Positions 37,880-46,591 of a DNA stretch of 64,000 nucleotides are shown here, in pieces. A model generated the notes under the pieces. It saw only the letters and a list, made by a program, of their open reading frames with translations, searched no databases and was not told the origin of the DNA. Within the stretch, counting starts at the first letter, position 1, and each line of letters starts with the position of its first letter. Position numbers and translations under genes: made by a program. The stretch is from Methanoculleus taiwanensis (lineage in GTDB: Archaea > Halobacteriota > Methanomicrobia > Methanomicrobiales > Methanoculleaceae): contig NZ_LHQS01000001.1 in NCBI RefSeq assembly GCF_004102725.1, forward strand, positions 353,327-417,326, written 5' to 3'.

Positions 37880-39168
37880 AGGCCGAGTTCTTGATAGACG
37901 ATATCATCCGGGAGGGGGAGCGCTCTGCAGATGAGGTGGAGGTCTTCTTCACCGAAGGGAGGAGCATCTCCGCCGAGATCAAGCAGTCCATTATCGGGAC
38001 CGCCGAAGAATCGAGGGGCTGGCGGATCGCCATCCGCACCATCAAGGACGGGCGGATCGGCGTATCGAGTACGGGCGATCCCGGACGATGGAAGGAGTGC
38101 CTTGCCGCCGCCCTTGCAAGCGGGCGTATTGCCACGCCGCAGGACTGGCACGGTCTCCCGAAACCCACGAATATGACGAGCACCGCTCCGTCGTCCGATC
38201 CCGATCTTATCGTCGAGCCTGAGCGGGCATCTGCGTTCATCGCCGGGCTCCTCGAAGGAGCGGCGGAGTATCCGGTCGACGTAGCTGGCGGAGGCGCCGA
38301 TCTCTCCCGCTCGTACATCGCGATCGCAAACAGCAACGGTGTCCGTTACGGCATGGAGCGGACGTATGCCGGGGTCTCGCTTGAGGCGATACGGGAGCAG
38401 TCCACCGGATACGAATTTATGGCCTCTCCGTTCGCTGCCGATATCGATCCCCGGTGGGTCGGTGAGCAGGCGGCGTTCCTCGCCTCGCACTCGGTCGGCG
38501 GGAAGGATATCGCTACCGGACACTACGATCTCATCCTCTCGCCGGTTGCCGCCGCTCAGCTCATCGGGACGGTCCTCGTCCCCGCACTATCGGGGCGGAA
38601 TGTACAGGCGGGCCGATCGCACCTCGCAGGAAAGATCGGTGAGCAGTGTGCGGACGAGATGCTCTCCATCTACGACGACCCGTTCACGCGGGGCATGGGG
38701 AGCACCTGTTGGGATGCCGAAGGCGTCCCTGCCCGGCGGCTCGACTACATCAGTGACGGCGTTCTCCAGTGCTTCGCCTACGACTTAAAGACGGCGTACC
38801 GCTACGGCGAGGAGTCCACGGCAAGCGCCGTTCGCTCCGGTGGGGAAGGATCGCCCTCGATAGGCGTCCACAATCTGGTGGTGGACGGCCCTCGGACGAC
38901 GGTCGACGATGCGCGGGCGATATTCATTAACTCGGTCGTCGGGGCTCACACGGCAAATCCGTTCTCCGGCGACTTCTCTCTCGAGATATCGAACGCATAC
39001 TGGGTGGAGGACGGAGAGCCCGGCGATCCTATCCGGACGGCGATGTTCGCGGGCAACGTCTTTGAGATGCTCACCGGAATTGCAGGACTCGGAAATGATT
39101 CCCGAATTGTCGGACGGCTCATTATCCCATCCATACGGTTAAATAACCAGCAGATCATTGGTAAATAG
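37876..39168 (+). CDS. pmbA: PmbA/TldE family protein
   Basis: The partner of TldD, 430 residues. It lacks the HExxxH motif, as expected for the inactive TldE/PmbA half, and carries the family's SIGVHNLVVDG and GAHTANPFSGDFSLEISNAYW stretches near the C-terminus. ATG 37876 overlaps the tldD stop (ATGA). The frame is open further upstream to 37579, but that part lies inside tldD. Confidence 0.95.
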   Translation: MKAEFLIDDIIREGERSADEVEVFFTEGRSISAEIKQSIIGTAEESRGWRIAIRTIKDGRIGVSSTGDPGRWKECLAAALASGRIATPQDWHGLPKPTNMTSTAPSSDPDLIVEPERASAFIAGLLEGAAEYPVDVAGGGADLSRSYIAIANSNGVRYGMERTYAGVSLEAIREQSTGYEFMASPFAADIDPRWVGEQAAFLASHSVGGKDIATGHYDLILSPVAAAQLIGTVLVPALSGRNVQAGRSHLAGKIGEQCADEMLSIYDDPFTRGMGSTCWDAEGVPARRLDYISDGVLQCFAYDLKTAYRYGEESTASAVRSGGEGSPSIGVHNLVVDGPRTTVDDARAIFINSVVGAHTANPFSGDFSLEISNAYWVEDGEPGDPIRTAMFAGNVFEMLTGIAGLGNDSRIVGRLIIPSIRLNNQQIIGK

Positions 39169-39170
39169 TG

Positions 39171-39434
39171 ATGATAGAAGCGATCATCGCTATTGTTCTC
39201 GCCGTAGCCATTGCGGCGGCGATCTACTTTCTGCTGAAAAAGGCCATGAGTCTCGTGATAAACGCGGTTGCCGGGCTTATCACGCTCTATCTGCTGAATG
39301 TCTTTCACGTAATGAGCTGGTTTGGTGCGCCCGATATTGAGATCAATCTCGTGAGCGTGCTGGTCTGCGCATTCGGCGGGCTGGCCGGAGCGTTACTCCT
39401 CGTTCTGCTCCACCTGGTTGGAATTACCATATAA
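39171..39434 (+). CDS. BofA family small membrane protein
   Basis: An 87-residue membrane protein with three hydrophobic segments (about 3-22, 27-50 and 58-83). The pattern of a charged KKAMSLVINAVAGLITLYLLN stretch followed by a C-terminal helix matches the pro-sigmaK-processing inhibitor BofA domain, which is widespread in archaea although the sporulation role is not relevant there. It begins two bases after pmbA (or overlaps it if GTG 39168 is used), so it belongs to the lonB-tldD-pmbA operon. A role in regulating a membrane protease is tempting but not shown. Confidence 0.8.
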   Translation: MIEAIIAIVLAVAIAAAIYFLLKKAMSLVINAVAGLITLYLLNVFHVMSWFGAPDIEINLVSVLVCAFGGLAGALLLVLLHLVGITI

Positions 39435-39608
39435 TCCCCTCTTCTCCTGCCTCCCTGCTCTCGCGAGAAAGATCCCTCTGAACGACAGAGAGGCGATCAC
39501 GGGGGGGTTTCGTCTCGTCATAGTGGGTCGGCACAAGGCGGAACGGAGAAGGGGCCTGTCGGTTCTTTAAGGGAAGAATCAAAAAAGCGGAGTGCTGCCG
39601 CATCACCC

Positions 39609-40109
39609 CTATTTGGCGTGCATCAGCCGGAGTGCTGCGGCAAGCAGGACGACTGATAGCGGGATCACGAGTGTCGTCCAGGTCATGGCATGAGTGCCTT
39701 CGAAGATGACGAACTCAAGGACGTTCACGAAGAGGATGACGATGATCAGCTGGGCAAGCGACGTTTTGAGGTGCCCGATGCTGTCCACCCGAAGCCACCG
39801 GGGTACCTTCTCCATCTCGTCCCCGTCGATATGCCTGACACAGAGGTTGAAGACGCCGAAGCAGAAGATCAGAAGCACCAATCCGAAGAGAAATGCGTCC
39901 ACGGCGTCGACGATCATGAACATCGCGGCTGCGTCATGTGTTATGGTCACTCCTTCCTTGACGGTCACCTCGTGACCCTGCAGGTAGTAGGAGAATCCGG
40001 TGAGGGTTCGCTCCGCCCCGATGACGAACATGAGCACCGCGGCAAAGAACGAGGCCACGACGGCGATGATGCTAATGTATCGGAAGTGGTAGATCGGTTC
40101 GGTTTGCAT
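39609..40109 (-). CDS. YqhA family (UPF0114) membrane protein
   Basis: A 166-residue membrane protein with four helices (about 9-28, 63-87, 118-132 and 142-162). The central segment IVDAVDAFLFGLVLLIFCFGVFNL and the following cytoplasmic stretch with WLRVDSIGHLKTSLAQLIIVILFV are typical of the UPF0114/YqhA family. The function is unknown. It is a single gene facing the BofA-like gene. Confidence 0.82.
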   Translation of the reverse strand: MQTEPIYHFRYISIIAVVASFFAAVLMFVIGAERTLTGFSYYLQGHEVTVKEGVTITHDAAAMFMIVDAVDAFLFGLVLLIFCFGVFNLCVRHIDGDEMEKVPRWLRVDSIGHLKTSLAQLIIVILFVNVLEFVIFEGTHAMTWTTLVIPLSVVLLAAALRLMHAK

Positions 40110-40172
40110 GGAAGAGATCTATTCTTTTATGGATATAGCCGTTATGATGCAATTTTAAGGGAAGAGAGGCGA

Positions 40173-40868
40173 TTAAAAGACATTTGCCTCGGAATAGACC
40201 ATTACCTGGTCGGCCAGGATCTCGAACGGTTTGATCTCGCGGGAGTGTGCTGACCGGCGCATCTTCACCACCTCGAGAGCCAGATGTACCTCCGCGATAT
40301 TTGTCGGACGGACGTACCGAAGGAGGATCACCGTATCGGAGAGGTACTCGATAAGACCGTATTTGCTCGTGAACTGGTTGTTCTTATCGGTCTCGCTCGT
40401 GAGGAGGAAGGTGCATGTCTCGTCCCGCATCGTCTCGATGAACTTGAACATCTCCTTTCGCCTGACCGACTCGTCCTCAAAGAGCCCCTCGAAGAGTGAT
40501 ATCGGATCGATGACGACACGCCCCGCCCCGACGCTCTTGATGAGCGAGGGCAGTTCGCTCTTGATGCTGCTGATAGCAATATTGAAATCGGTTGGATCGA
40601 GTCGGATGAGGAAGAACGAATCCTGATACTGATCCATATCCCATCCTTTCTGCGCCATCGTGGCGCGGAGGAAGTCTTCACGCTCCTCGAGGCTGATGTA
40701 AATGACCTTCTCGCCTTTCGCAAGCCCTTCGTATACGAACTGGAGGGCGACCGTTGTCTTCCCGGTTCCGTAGGTGCCGACGACGGCACAGATGCTGTGC
40801 TCGAGGAGGCCACCCGATAGCATGGCATCGAGGCCTTCGATCCCGAGTTTTACCCGCTGCTGTTTCAC
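40173..40868 (-). CDS. KaiC/RadA-fold ATPase with intact Walker A
   Basis: A single RecA/KaiC domain of 231 residues. Walker A GTYGTGKT is at 31-38, a KaiC-type EE pair is in YISLEERED (about 58-66), and Walker B is RVVIDPIS. A single-domain KaiC-like protein next to pilus motor genes resembles the archaellum protein ArlH (FlaH), but no archaellum genes are seen, so this is only analogy. The start is GTG, overlapping the stop of the upstream gene by four bases (GTGA). The two RecA-like proteins are therefore made together and may form a mixed complex. Confidence 0.82.
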   Translation of the reverse strand: MKQQRVKLGIEGLDAMLSGGLLEHSICAVVGTYGTGKTTVALQFVYEGLAKGEKVIYISLEEREDFLRATMAQKGWDMDQYQDSFFLIRLDPTDFNIAISSIKSELPSLIKSVGAGRVVIDPISLFEGLFEDESVRRKEMFKFIETMRDETCTFLLTSETDKNNQFTSKYGLIEYLSDTVILLRYVRPTNIAEVHLALEVVKMRRSAHSREIKPFEILADQVMVYSEANVF

Positions 40869-41704
40869 ACGACCACCCGTATGTTCCTGACCTCAAATCC
40901 ATTCGCTGCCGAGATCTTCACGGCGAATTTCACGAGATCACGCTCCTCGAGGTACGGCATGACGCCCTGAAATTTCTCGAAGTACATGATCCGCTGCCGC
41001 CGCTGTGCACCGACATCCTCCCACCGGAACAGGATCAGCGCATCGGTACAGTCCGCTATCTCGATCTCCTTTGATTCCTCCAGGATCCCGGCGGTGAGCA
41101 GGAGATATATCGTCGAGTTCCAGCGTTTTGCAACCCTCTGAAGCCCCCGAAGGAAGGCGATCAGGGTATGCCAGTCCGCATCGTTCATATATGTGGTGGC
41201 GATATCGGTCAGCGAATCGAGGATGATAAGGCTGTTCTGCTGTTTTGAGGAGAGGACATGGGAGAGGTCGGCCAGGATATCTCCGTTCTCTTTCCGCTGC
41301 TTCTTCTGAAGGCGGGAGAAGATGTCTCCGTCCCCGTACCACCCCGGAGGAACGATACTGGCGTCAAAGTAGAGCTCGGAGAGATCGTCGAAGACAACCT
41401 CCTGCTGCAGCAGGTCATAGCTCCCGGGGTTGAAGGAGAGGGTGATATCGTTGAGCACATCCTCCCGCATCTTGGTGAACGTGATGTACGCAATCTCGGC
41501 AGGGAGCAGCGCATGCTGATTCTGCCCTCCGCCGTTTGCCTTCAGGAGAGAGAGTGATACGATCGAGCTGTGTGCAAACTCACTGTTTCCTGCACCGATC
41601 TCACCGAGAAGGAGCACCACCGAGCCCGGAGGGATCCCGCCGTCGAGAACCGGATCGAGCGACGATAGTCCGGTAGGCATCCGTACGCGGAGGTGGTCCT
41701 GCAT
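40865..41704 (-). CDS. RecA/KaiC-fold protein with degenerate Walker A
   Basis: A 279-residue RecA-like domain opening RMPTGLSSLDPVLDGGIPPGS, the usual KaiC/RAD55 beginning. The phosphate loop reads GEIGAGNSEF at 34-43, with Asn40 in place of the essential lysine. A Walker B-like stretch NSLIILDSLTDIATTY is retained. It probably binds nucleotide poorly or not at all and may act as a regulator of the intact ATPase encoded just after it (GTGA overlap). It is divergent from the pilus ATPase operon. Confidence 0.8.
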   Translation of the reverse strand: MQDHLRVRMPTGLSSLDPVLDGGIPPGSVVLLLGEIGAGNSEFAHSSIVSLSLLKANGGGQNQHALLPAEIAYITFTKMREDVLNDITLSFNPGSYDLLQQEVVFDDLSELYFDASIVPPGWYGDGDIFSRLQKKQRKENGDILADLSHVLSSKQQNSLIILDSLTDIATTYMNDADWHTLIAFLRGLQRVAKRWNSTIYLLLTAGILEESKEIEIADCTDALILFRWEDVGAQRRQRIMYFEKFQGVMPYLEERDLVKFAVKISAANGFEVRNIRVVV

Positions 41705-41791
41705 AACTCATCTAGTATATGAGAATGGTGCTATAAAATATTCTGATTCTTTCCGTAACTCCGGAAAGTATGGAAAAATTCATCTGTCTGG

Positions 41792-41799
41792 TATAAAAG
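41792..41799 (+). promoter_or_regulatory. TATA box of the pilus motor operon
   Basis: TATAAAAG, preceded by a purine-rich element, about 165 bases before the ATPase start at 41962. This implies an unusually long 5' leader of about 140 bases, in which I see no clear structure. Confidence 0.45.
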
Positions 41800-41961
41800 A
41801 ATGGATATTATTATAGAGGCGATCCCACAAACAGATACCATACGGAAACGGCCCGGTGCCGTGCAGGATCACGGGTCATCCGTTCAGCACGGGAGAGATG
41901 CCCGCTACCTCTTCTGGGAGGGTTCTGTTCACCCGGTCACTGACAACCAGGCGGAGAAGAG

Positions 41962-43860
41962 ATGTCAATGTTGCGAGACGACGAAACCAGACGGATTCCG
42001 GAGGAAACTCTGGAACAGATCTCTCCGCTTCAGGCCGACGGCCTGACGGAGTTATCCGGGACTATCGGAGGGGAAACGGCTCCGGTGCCGTCCGGTACGC
42101 CGGAGGCACCGCCCAATCATCGCCGGGAACTTGGCGACCTCACACTGCCCGATACCGGGAATATAGCACCGGCAGAGATCCTCCGGTACCTCGAGCCCTC
42201 GGATGCGGCTCTCTCACGGAGAAACCCGGCGGCGTTCCTGAGCGAAGCCGTCCGGAAGTTCCTGCCGGCCGGCCGGCCGGCCATACCGCCCGTATCGGCT
42301 CTTCGGAGACCTGTGGGTCTTATTGAGGAGTACAGTCCGGCGAAGCACGGCTACCTGGTTCACGCAGAGGTGCCCGCAGACTACGAGGAGAAAGAGCGCT
42401 ACTGGGTCGCGGAGGGATGCTCGGAGGTCTGCATCGCGCGCAACAAACAGACAAATCAGGATGAATACCTTCTCTTCGAGCCGGTGCTCTCCCACTTTGA
42501 GTACGATCTCCTCGAACGGCTCTATGAAGATCTGCGGGATGTCCTGATCCTCACCGAGGAGGAGATGGCCACCGACCGGCGGCGGGTGCTCTTTGAGAAG
42601 GTGCAGACGCTCCTGAAAGAGTACGGCCTCACCCTTGAAGAGTCGTCGCTCTTCAAACTGCAGTACTACATCCTGCGGAACTTCCTTGGGTGGTCGCGGA
42701 TCGATGCGCTGATGAAAGACCCCCAGATCGAGGATATCTCCTGCGACGGCATCGGCATTCCGATCTTCCTGTACCACCGGCGGTACCGCAACATCAAGAC
42801 GAATATCACCTTCGAAGAGTCGGCCTTAAACTCGCTTGCCATCACCCTCGCCCAGCGGTCGGGCAAGCATATCTCCATAGGTAACCCGATGCTTGATGCG
42901 ACGCTCCCCGATGGCTCCAGGCTGCAGCTGACGCTCGGGACGGAGGTCACCACCCGCGGCACCTCGTTCACCATCCGGAAGTTCCGCGAGGTGCCGTTCA
43001 CCCCCGTCGAGCTGATCGAGTCGAATACCTTCGATGTCGATGCACTGGTCTACTTCTGGATGGCTATCGAGAACAACCGGAGCCTGCTCTTTATCGGGGG
43101 AACTGCATCCGGCAAGACGACCTCGCTCAACGCGGTCTCGCTCTTTATCCCGCCGCTTGCGAAGGTGGTCTCGATCGAGGATACCCGTGAGATCACCCTC
43201 TACCATGAGAACTGGATCGCGAGCGTCACCCGCGAGTCGGTGAGCGAAGGGCTTGGTGCGACGATCAGCATGTTCGACCTCTTAAAGGCGGCTATGCGCC
43301 AGCGGCCGGAGTACATCCTCGTCGGTGAGGTTCGCGGCCAGGAGGCGCAGACGCTCTTCCAGGCGATGAACACCGGCCACACGACCTTCTCCACCATGCA
43401 CGCGGGCGTTGTGGACGCGGCAATCCACCGGCTTGAGAGCGCTCCGTTGAACGTTCCCCGGAACATGATCCAGGCGCTCGACATCGTCAGCGTCCAGGCA
43501 CTCATCTACCAGGGCAGGGAGCGGGTCAGGCGCTGCCAGGAGATCGTCGAACTCGCCGGGATCGATCCGATCACCGGTAACCTGCAGGTAAACAACGTCT
43601 TTGAGTACGACCCCGTCTCCGATACTTTCTCCTTCACGGGCAGGTCACGGATCTACAACGAGATCATGGAGTTTCGGGGATGGACGAGGGAGCAACTCGA
43701 AGGCGAGATCGCCGTGCGCCGGCAGATCCTTGAGGCGATGCGAATTCAGGGGATCACCGACTACATATCCGTCTCCCGGATCATCCAGGCATACTCCATC
43801 GACAGGAAGACGGTGCTCGAGCATATCGACGACCTCTCCAGCGTCGGCAGGATGGGATGA
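41962..43860 (+). CDS. Type II/IV secretion ATPase (archaeal pilus motor)
   Basis: A GspE/PilB-superfamily ATPase of 632 residues that powers assembly of type IV pilus-like filaments. A long, poorly conserved N-terminal region (about 1-230) precedes the motor domain. Walker A GGTASGKT is at 379-386. It is followed by the Asp-box IEDTRE, Walker B-like EYILVGEVRG and the His-box MNTGHTTFSTMHA. The start at 41962 follows GGAG with normal spacing. The platform protein gene begins directly at the next base after the stop. No prepilin or prepilin peptidase gene is in the window. Confidence 0.93.
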   Translation: MSMLRDDETRRIPEETLEQISPLQADGLTELSGTIGGETAPVPSGTPEAPPNHRRELGDLTLPDTGNIAPAEILRYLEPSDAALSRRNPAAFLSEAVRKFLPAGRPAIPPVSALRRPVGLIEEYSPAKHGYLVHAEVPADYEEKERYWVAEGCSEVCIARNKQTNQDEYLLFEPVLSHFEYDLLERLYEDLRDVLILTEEEMATDRRRVLFEKVQTLLKEYGLTLEESSLFKLQYYILRNFLGWSRIDALMKDPQIEDISCDGIGIPIFLYHRRYRNIKTNITFEESALNSLAITLAQRSGKHISIGNPMLDATLPDGSRLQLTLGTEVTTRGTSFTIRKFREVPFTPVELIESNTFDVDALVYFWMAIENNRSLLFIGGTASGKTTSLNAVSLFIPPLAKVVSIEDTREITLYHENWIASVTRESVSEGLGATISMFDLLKAAMRQRPEYILVGEVRGQEAQTLFQAMNTGHTTFSTMHAGVVDAAIHRLESAPLNVPRNMIQALDIVSVQALIYQGRERVRRCQEIVELAGIDPITGNLQVNNVFEYDPVSDTFSFTGRSRIYNEIMEFRGWTREQLEGEIAVRRQILEAMRIQGITDYISVSRIIQAYSIDRKTVLEHIDDLSSVGRMG

Positions 43861-45801
43861 ATGAGGTTTCAGCCAGTATCCAGGCTCCGGCAGGGGATCC
43901 ACTGGTGGGTAACCCGCGACCCGATCCGGTATCGGAGTCTTCGTGCGGATATGATCGCGGCCAACATCGGCATGACCGTCGATCACTACCTCCTCCGTGC
44001 GGTCGCGATAGGCATGCTGGTGGGTGCAGTCTGGGCGGTCATCGGCTTTCTTGCGGCAAACCTCTTTCTCACTCCGCTTCTCTCGATCCGGGTGTATAAC
44101 GTCTTCAATATCGCACTCCCGTCGCTCGTCCCTGCCGACATCTCGTTCGGGTTCCTCCGGGTAATCGCGACGGCTGTCATCTTCCTCGTCGGTCTGTACC
44201 TGACGTATGCCTTTCTTATCCGGTATCCCTCGTTCCAGAAGAGCAGCCGGGCGACCAAGATCAACCTCCTCCTCCACAACGCCGTCTCGTACATGTACGC
44301 CATGCGGCGGGGTGGCGCTCACATGATGGTCATATTCCGCTCGGTCGCGGAGAACTCGTCGATCTACGGCGAAGTCTCTCATGAGTTCCGGAGGATCGTC
44401 CGGGACACCGACTATTTCGGCTATGATATGATCACCGCCATCAAACATCTCCAGGAGACGACGCCTTCCGAAAAGATGCGGGATTTTCTCCAGGATCTCA
44501 TCTCGGTGATCGACAGCGGCGGCGACGTCCTCGAGTTCCTCGGAACCCGGGTCAGGATGTACCAGGAGGAGGCGAGGTTCGAGCAGAAGACCTTCCTCAA
44601 TACGTTGCAGCTCGCTGCCGAGTCGTACGTGACTCTCTTTGTGGCAGGCCCGCTCTTCATCATCATCATCATGGTCGTCATGGGGTTCATGGGCACCGCG
44701 CCGATCATGGAGCTCTCGGTCGTTACCTATCTGCTCATTCCGCTCGGTTCGCTCGTCTTCATCCTCTTCATCGATATGATCTCGATCAAGGGAGAGAATG
44801 TCGAGCGGTACATCGGAACAAAGTGGCTGCACGAGTTCTCCGATATCAGAACCGAGGAGCGGGAGGGGGAGGATGCCCTCTTTGCGCAGCTCGAGCGCTA
44901 CGACCGGTTCCGGAAGGTGCGGGGATTTCTGCGTCACCCCTTCCAGACGTTCCTCATCGAACCGAACCGGACGTTCTACGTCACCGTGCCGATCGCCCTC
45001 GTCTACATAGTTTATACCATCCTCTCGACACCGCAGTATGCCGACATCGAGATCGTCATTGATATCATCGACGACCACCTCGCCTTTGCCGTCCTGATAA
45101 TCCTCCTCCCCTTCGGCATCTTCTACCAGCTCTGGCGGAACAAGGTCATGGGTATCGAAGCGGGAATCCCCGACTTTCTCGATCGCCTCTCCGGGATCAA
45201 CCAGGTAGGACTGACGCTCGCGCAGGCGATCTCGATCCTTGTAAAGGCGAACCTCGGCGTGCTCACCTACGAGGTCAAGCGGATCAAACGGGATATCGAG
45301 TGGGGCGCCAACATCAACGAGGCACTGATCCGGTTCGAAGAGCGGATCCGCACCCCGGCCATCGCCCGCACCGTGACGCTGATCACGAAGGCCAGCCAGA
45401 TGACCGGTGATATCGGTGAGGTCCTGAACATCGCCGCCCGGGATGCAGAGATGTCGGAAGTATTGAAGAGAGAACGCTTCGCAGAGATGTTCATCTACAC
45501 TGTGATCGTCTATCTCGTCTTCTTCGTCTTCCTCTTCGTTGTGGTCGTCATCGACAGCCAGTTTCTCTCGGTGCTGGCGGATATCGATACCCAGGGACTC
45601 AAGGGTGTCGGCGGCGCTATTCAGATGGGGAATGCACCTATCATGACCTTCGAACGTCTCCTCTACCACACCTGCCTGCTCCAGGCACTCTTCTCGGGAC
45701 TGATCGCAGGAGAGATGGGCGAGGCGTCTATTCGGGCGGGTATCAAGCATGCAGCGGTCATGATCGTCATTACGATCGCCGTCTTTACGATCTTCCTCTG
45801 A
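43861..45801 (+). CDS. Type II secretion F-domain membrane platform protein
   Basis: A membrane protein of 646 residues with two T2SSF domains, as in archaeal TadC/PilC-like platform proteins. The first domain is around residues 140-260 and the second around 420-560; transmembrane helices surround each (about 45-70, 95-120, 250-300, 380-430 and 540-640). It anchors the filament and transmits force from the ATPase encoded immediately upstream (zero-base gap). A hairpin that may end transcription follows its stop codon by three bases. Confidence 0.92.
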   Translation: MRFQPVSRLRQGIHWWVTRDPIRYRSLRADMIAANIGMTVDHYLLRAVAIGMLVGAVWAVIGFLAANLFLTPLLSIRVYNVFNIALPSLVPADISFGFLRVIATAVIFLVGLYLTYAFLIRYPSFQKSSRATKINLLLHNAVSYMYAMRRGGAHMMVIFRSVAENSSIYGEVSHEFRRIVRDTDYFGYDMITAIKHLQETTPSEKMRDFLQDLISVIDSGGDVLEFLGTRVRMYQEEARFEQKTFLNTLQLAAESYVTLFVAGPLFIIIIMVVMGFMGTAPIMELSVVTYLLIPLGSLVFILFIDMISIKGENVERYIGTKWLHEFSDIRTEEREGEDALFAQLERYDRFRKVRGFLRHPFQTFLIEPNRTFYVTVPIALVYIVYTILSTPQYADIEIVIDIIDDHLAFAVLIILLPFGIFYQLWRNKVMGIEAGIPDFLDRLSGINQVGLTLAQAISILVKANLGVLTYEVKRIKRDIEWGANINEALIRFEERIRTPAIARTVTLITKASQMTGDIGEVLNIAARDAEMSEVLKRERFAEMFIYTVIVYLVFFVFLFVVVVIDSQFLSVLADIDTQGLKGVGGAIQMGNAPIMTFERLLYHTCLLQALFSGLIAGEMGEASIRAGIKHAAVMIVITIAVFTIFL

Positions 45802-45804
45802 GCG

Positions 45805-45827
45805 AAACCCTGTCCTCGACAGGGTTT
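45805..45827 (+). terminator. Stem-loop after the pilus platform gene
   Basis: AAACCCTGTC-ctc-GACAGGGTTT: ten perfect pairs with a three-base loop starting three bases after the stop codon. It is followed by TTTTATAT, which can also be the TATA box of the next gene (45825-45832). The hairpin therefore separates the two transcription units. Confidence 0.6.
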
Positions 45828-45865
45828 TATATCCTTCTGGTCAACCATGGTACTGGTGATATCTG

Positions 45866-46021
45866 ATGTGTAGTACCGGTGGTGGACCTGACGTCGAATG
45901 GAACGACCGGCTGAAGGGGAGCAGGAAGTATCGGTGCAGGGACTGCGATCAGTCGTTTGAAAGCCCGAGTAAGCGGCCGATGTGCCCGAGCTGCCAGTCC
46001 GAGGACGTGGAAGCTGTCTGA
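45866..46021 (+). CDS. Zinc-ribbon protein, 51 aa
   Basis: A 51-residue frame starts with ATG 45866 behind GGTGAT. The sequence MCSTGGGPDVEWNDRLKG is followed by a basic segment and the cysteine pairs CRDC (25-28) and CPSC (41-44), spaced as in a small zinc ribbon. Such mini-ribbons occur in archaeal nucleic-acid-binding proteins, but I cannot name a family. A TATA-like TTTTATAT at 45825-45832 is about 34 bases upstream of the ATG. Confidence 0.75.
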   Translation: MCSTGGGPDVEWNDRLKGSRKYRCRDCDQSFESPSKRPMCPSCQSEDVEAV

Positions 46022-46048
46022 AGCTCCACCGAAGTATCTGCCCCGCAT

Positions 46049-46546
46049 ATGCCGGATCGAATGCACGTACCCCTCGGTGAGGGTCTCCTCCTGATCCGGG
46101 GAGAACACTCTTTTTTGCTGATTGGAAAAGCGGGTCGGCGGTACGCCCTTCGCTTCGAGACCTTCGAGAAGGAATACTCCGAGACGGTGGAGCCGGACGA
46201 TCTGATCGTCGTCTCGGGGCCGGAAGGCGGCTCCGTAGAGGCGGCCGGTATGCTGCTTGAACTCGTGCGGGGGAATCACATTCCGCTCGTCATCCTGCCG
46301 AAGGGTCACCCGGGTTCGAAGCGGCTCAAGATGGTCGTTTCGGTGGCTCCGGAGATCCTGCTCGCCTGTGACATCCAGCGCGGGACGCATCCCGAGCAGC
46401 ATCTGCTCTGTTCGTCCGGCGAACTTGCTGGAATGCGTATCTCCGGAGCGGAAGGCGGTGTCGAGATCGAGCGGATGCCGCCGTGTACGACTGTCGAATA
46501 CTGGGAACCGGGCAGATATTCAGGGGACAAACAACAATATATATAA
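46049..46546 (+). CDS. Uncharacterised protein, 165 aa
   Basis: A soluble protein of about 165 residues that I do not recognise. It looks alternately alpha and beta: strands such as SFLLIGKAG and DLIVVSGPEGG, then helix VEAAGMLLELVRG, then strands HIPLVILPKG and LKMVVSVAPEILLACD. There is a conserved-looking glycine-rich turn (GPEGGSVEAAG). The start may be ATG 46049 or the in-frame ATG 46061. Its stop codon forms part of the TATA box of the following ATP synthase operon, so the two are adjacent but separately transcribed. Confidence 0.65.
   Translation: MPDRMHVPLGEGLLLIRGEHSFLLIGKAGRRYALRFETFEKEYSETVEPDDLIVVSGPEGGSVEAAGMLLELVRGNHIPLVILPKGHPGSKRLKMVVSVAPEILLACDIQRGTHPEQHLLCSSGELAGMRISGAEGGVEIERMPPCTTVEYWEPGRYSGDKQQYI
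46538..46546 (+). promoter_or_regulatory. TATA box of the ATP synthase operon
   Basis: TATATATAA, about 46-54 bases before the ahaH start at 46592. Its last three bases are the stop codon of the upstream gene. The predicted transcript start near 46570 leaves a short leader containing the GGAGG site. Confidence 0.6.
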
Positions 46547-46591
46547 GTTCAATTTCATCAAATATTCATAGGCCGTGAGAAGGAGGGTTTG

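Noticed and set aside
41801-42046. 81-codon frame upstream of the pilus ATPase
   Set aside because: Its ATG is only two bases after the TATA box and would lie upstream of the transcript start; it overlaps the ATPase gene by 85 bases.
43645-45750. 701-codon open frame antisense to the pilus platform gene
   Set aside because: A mirror of the F-domain protein; its Asp/Glu/Arg/His-rich translation has no domain pattern.
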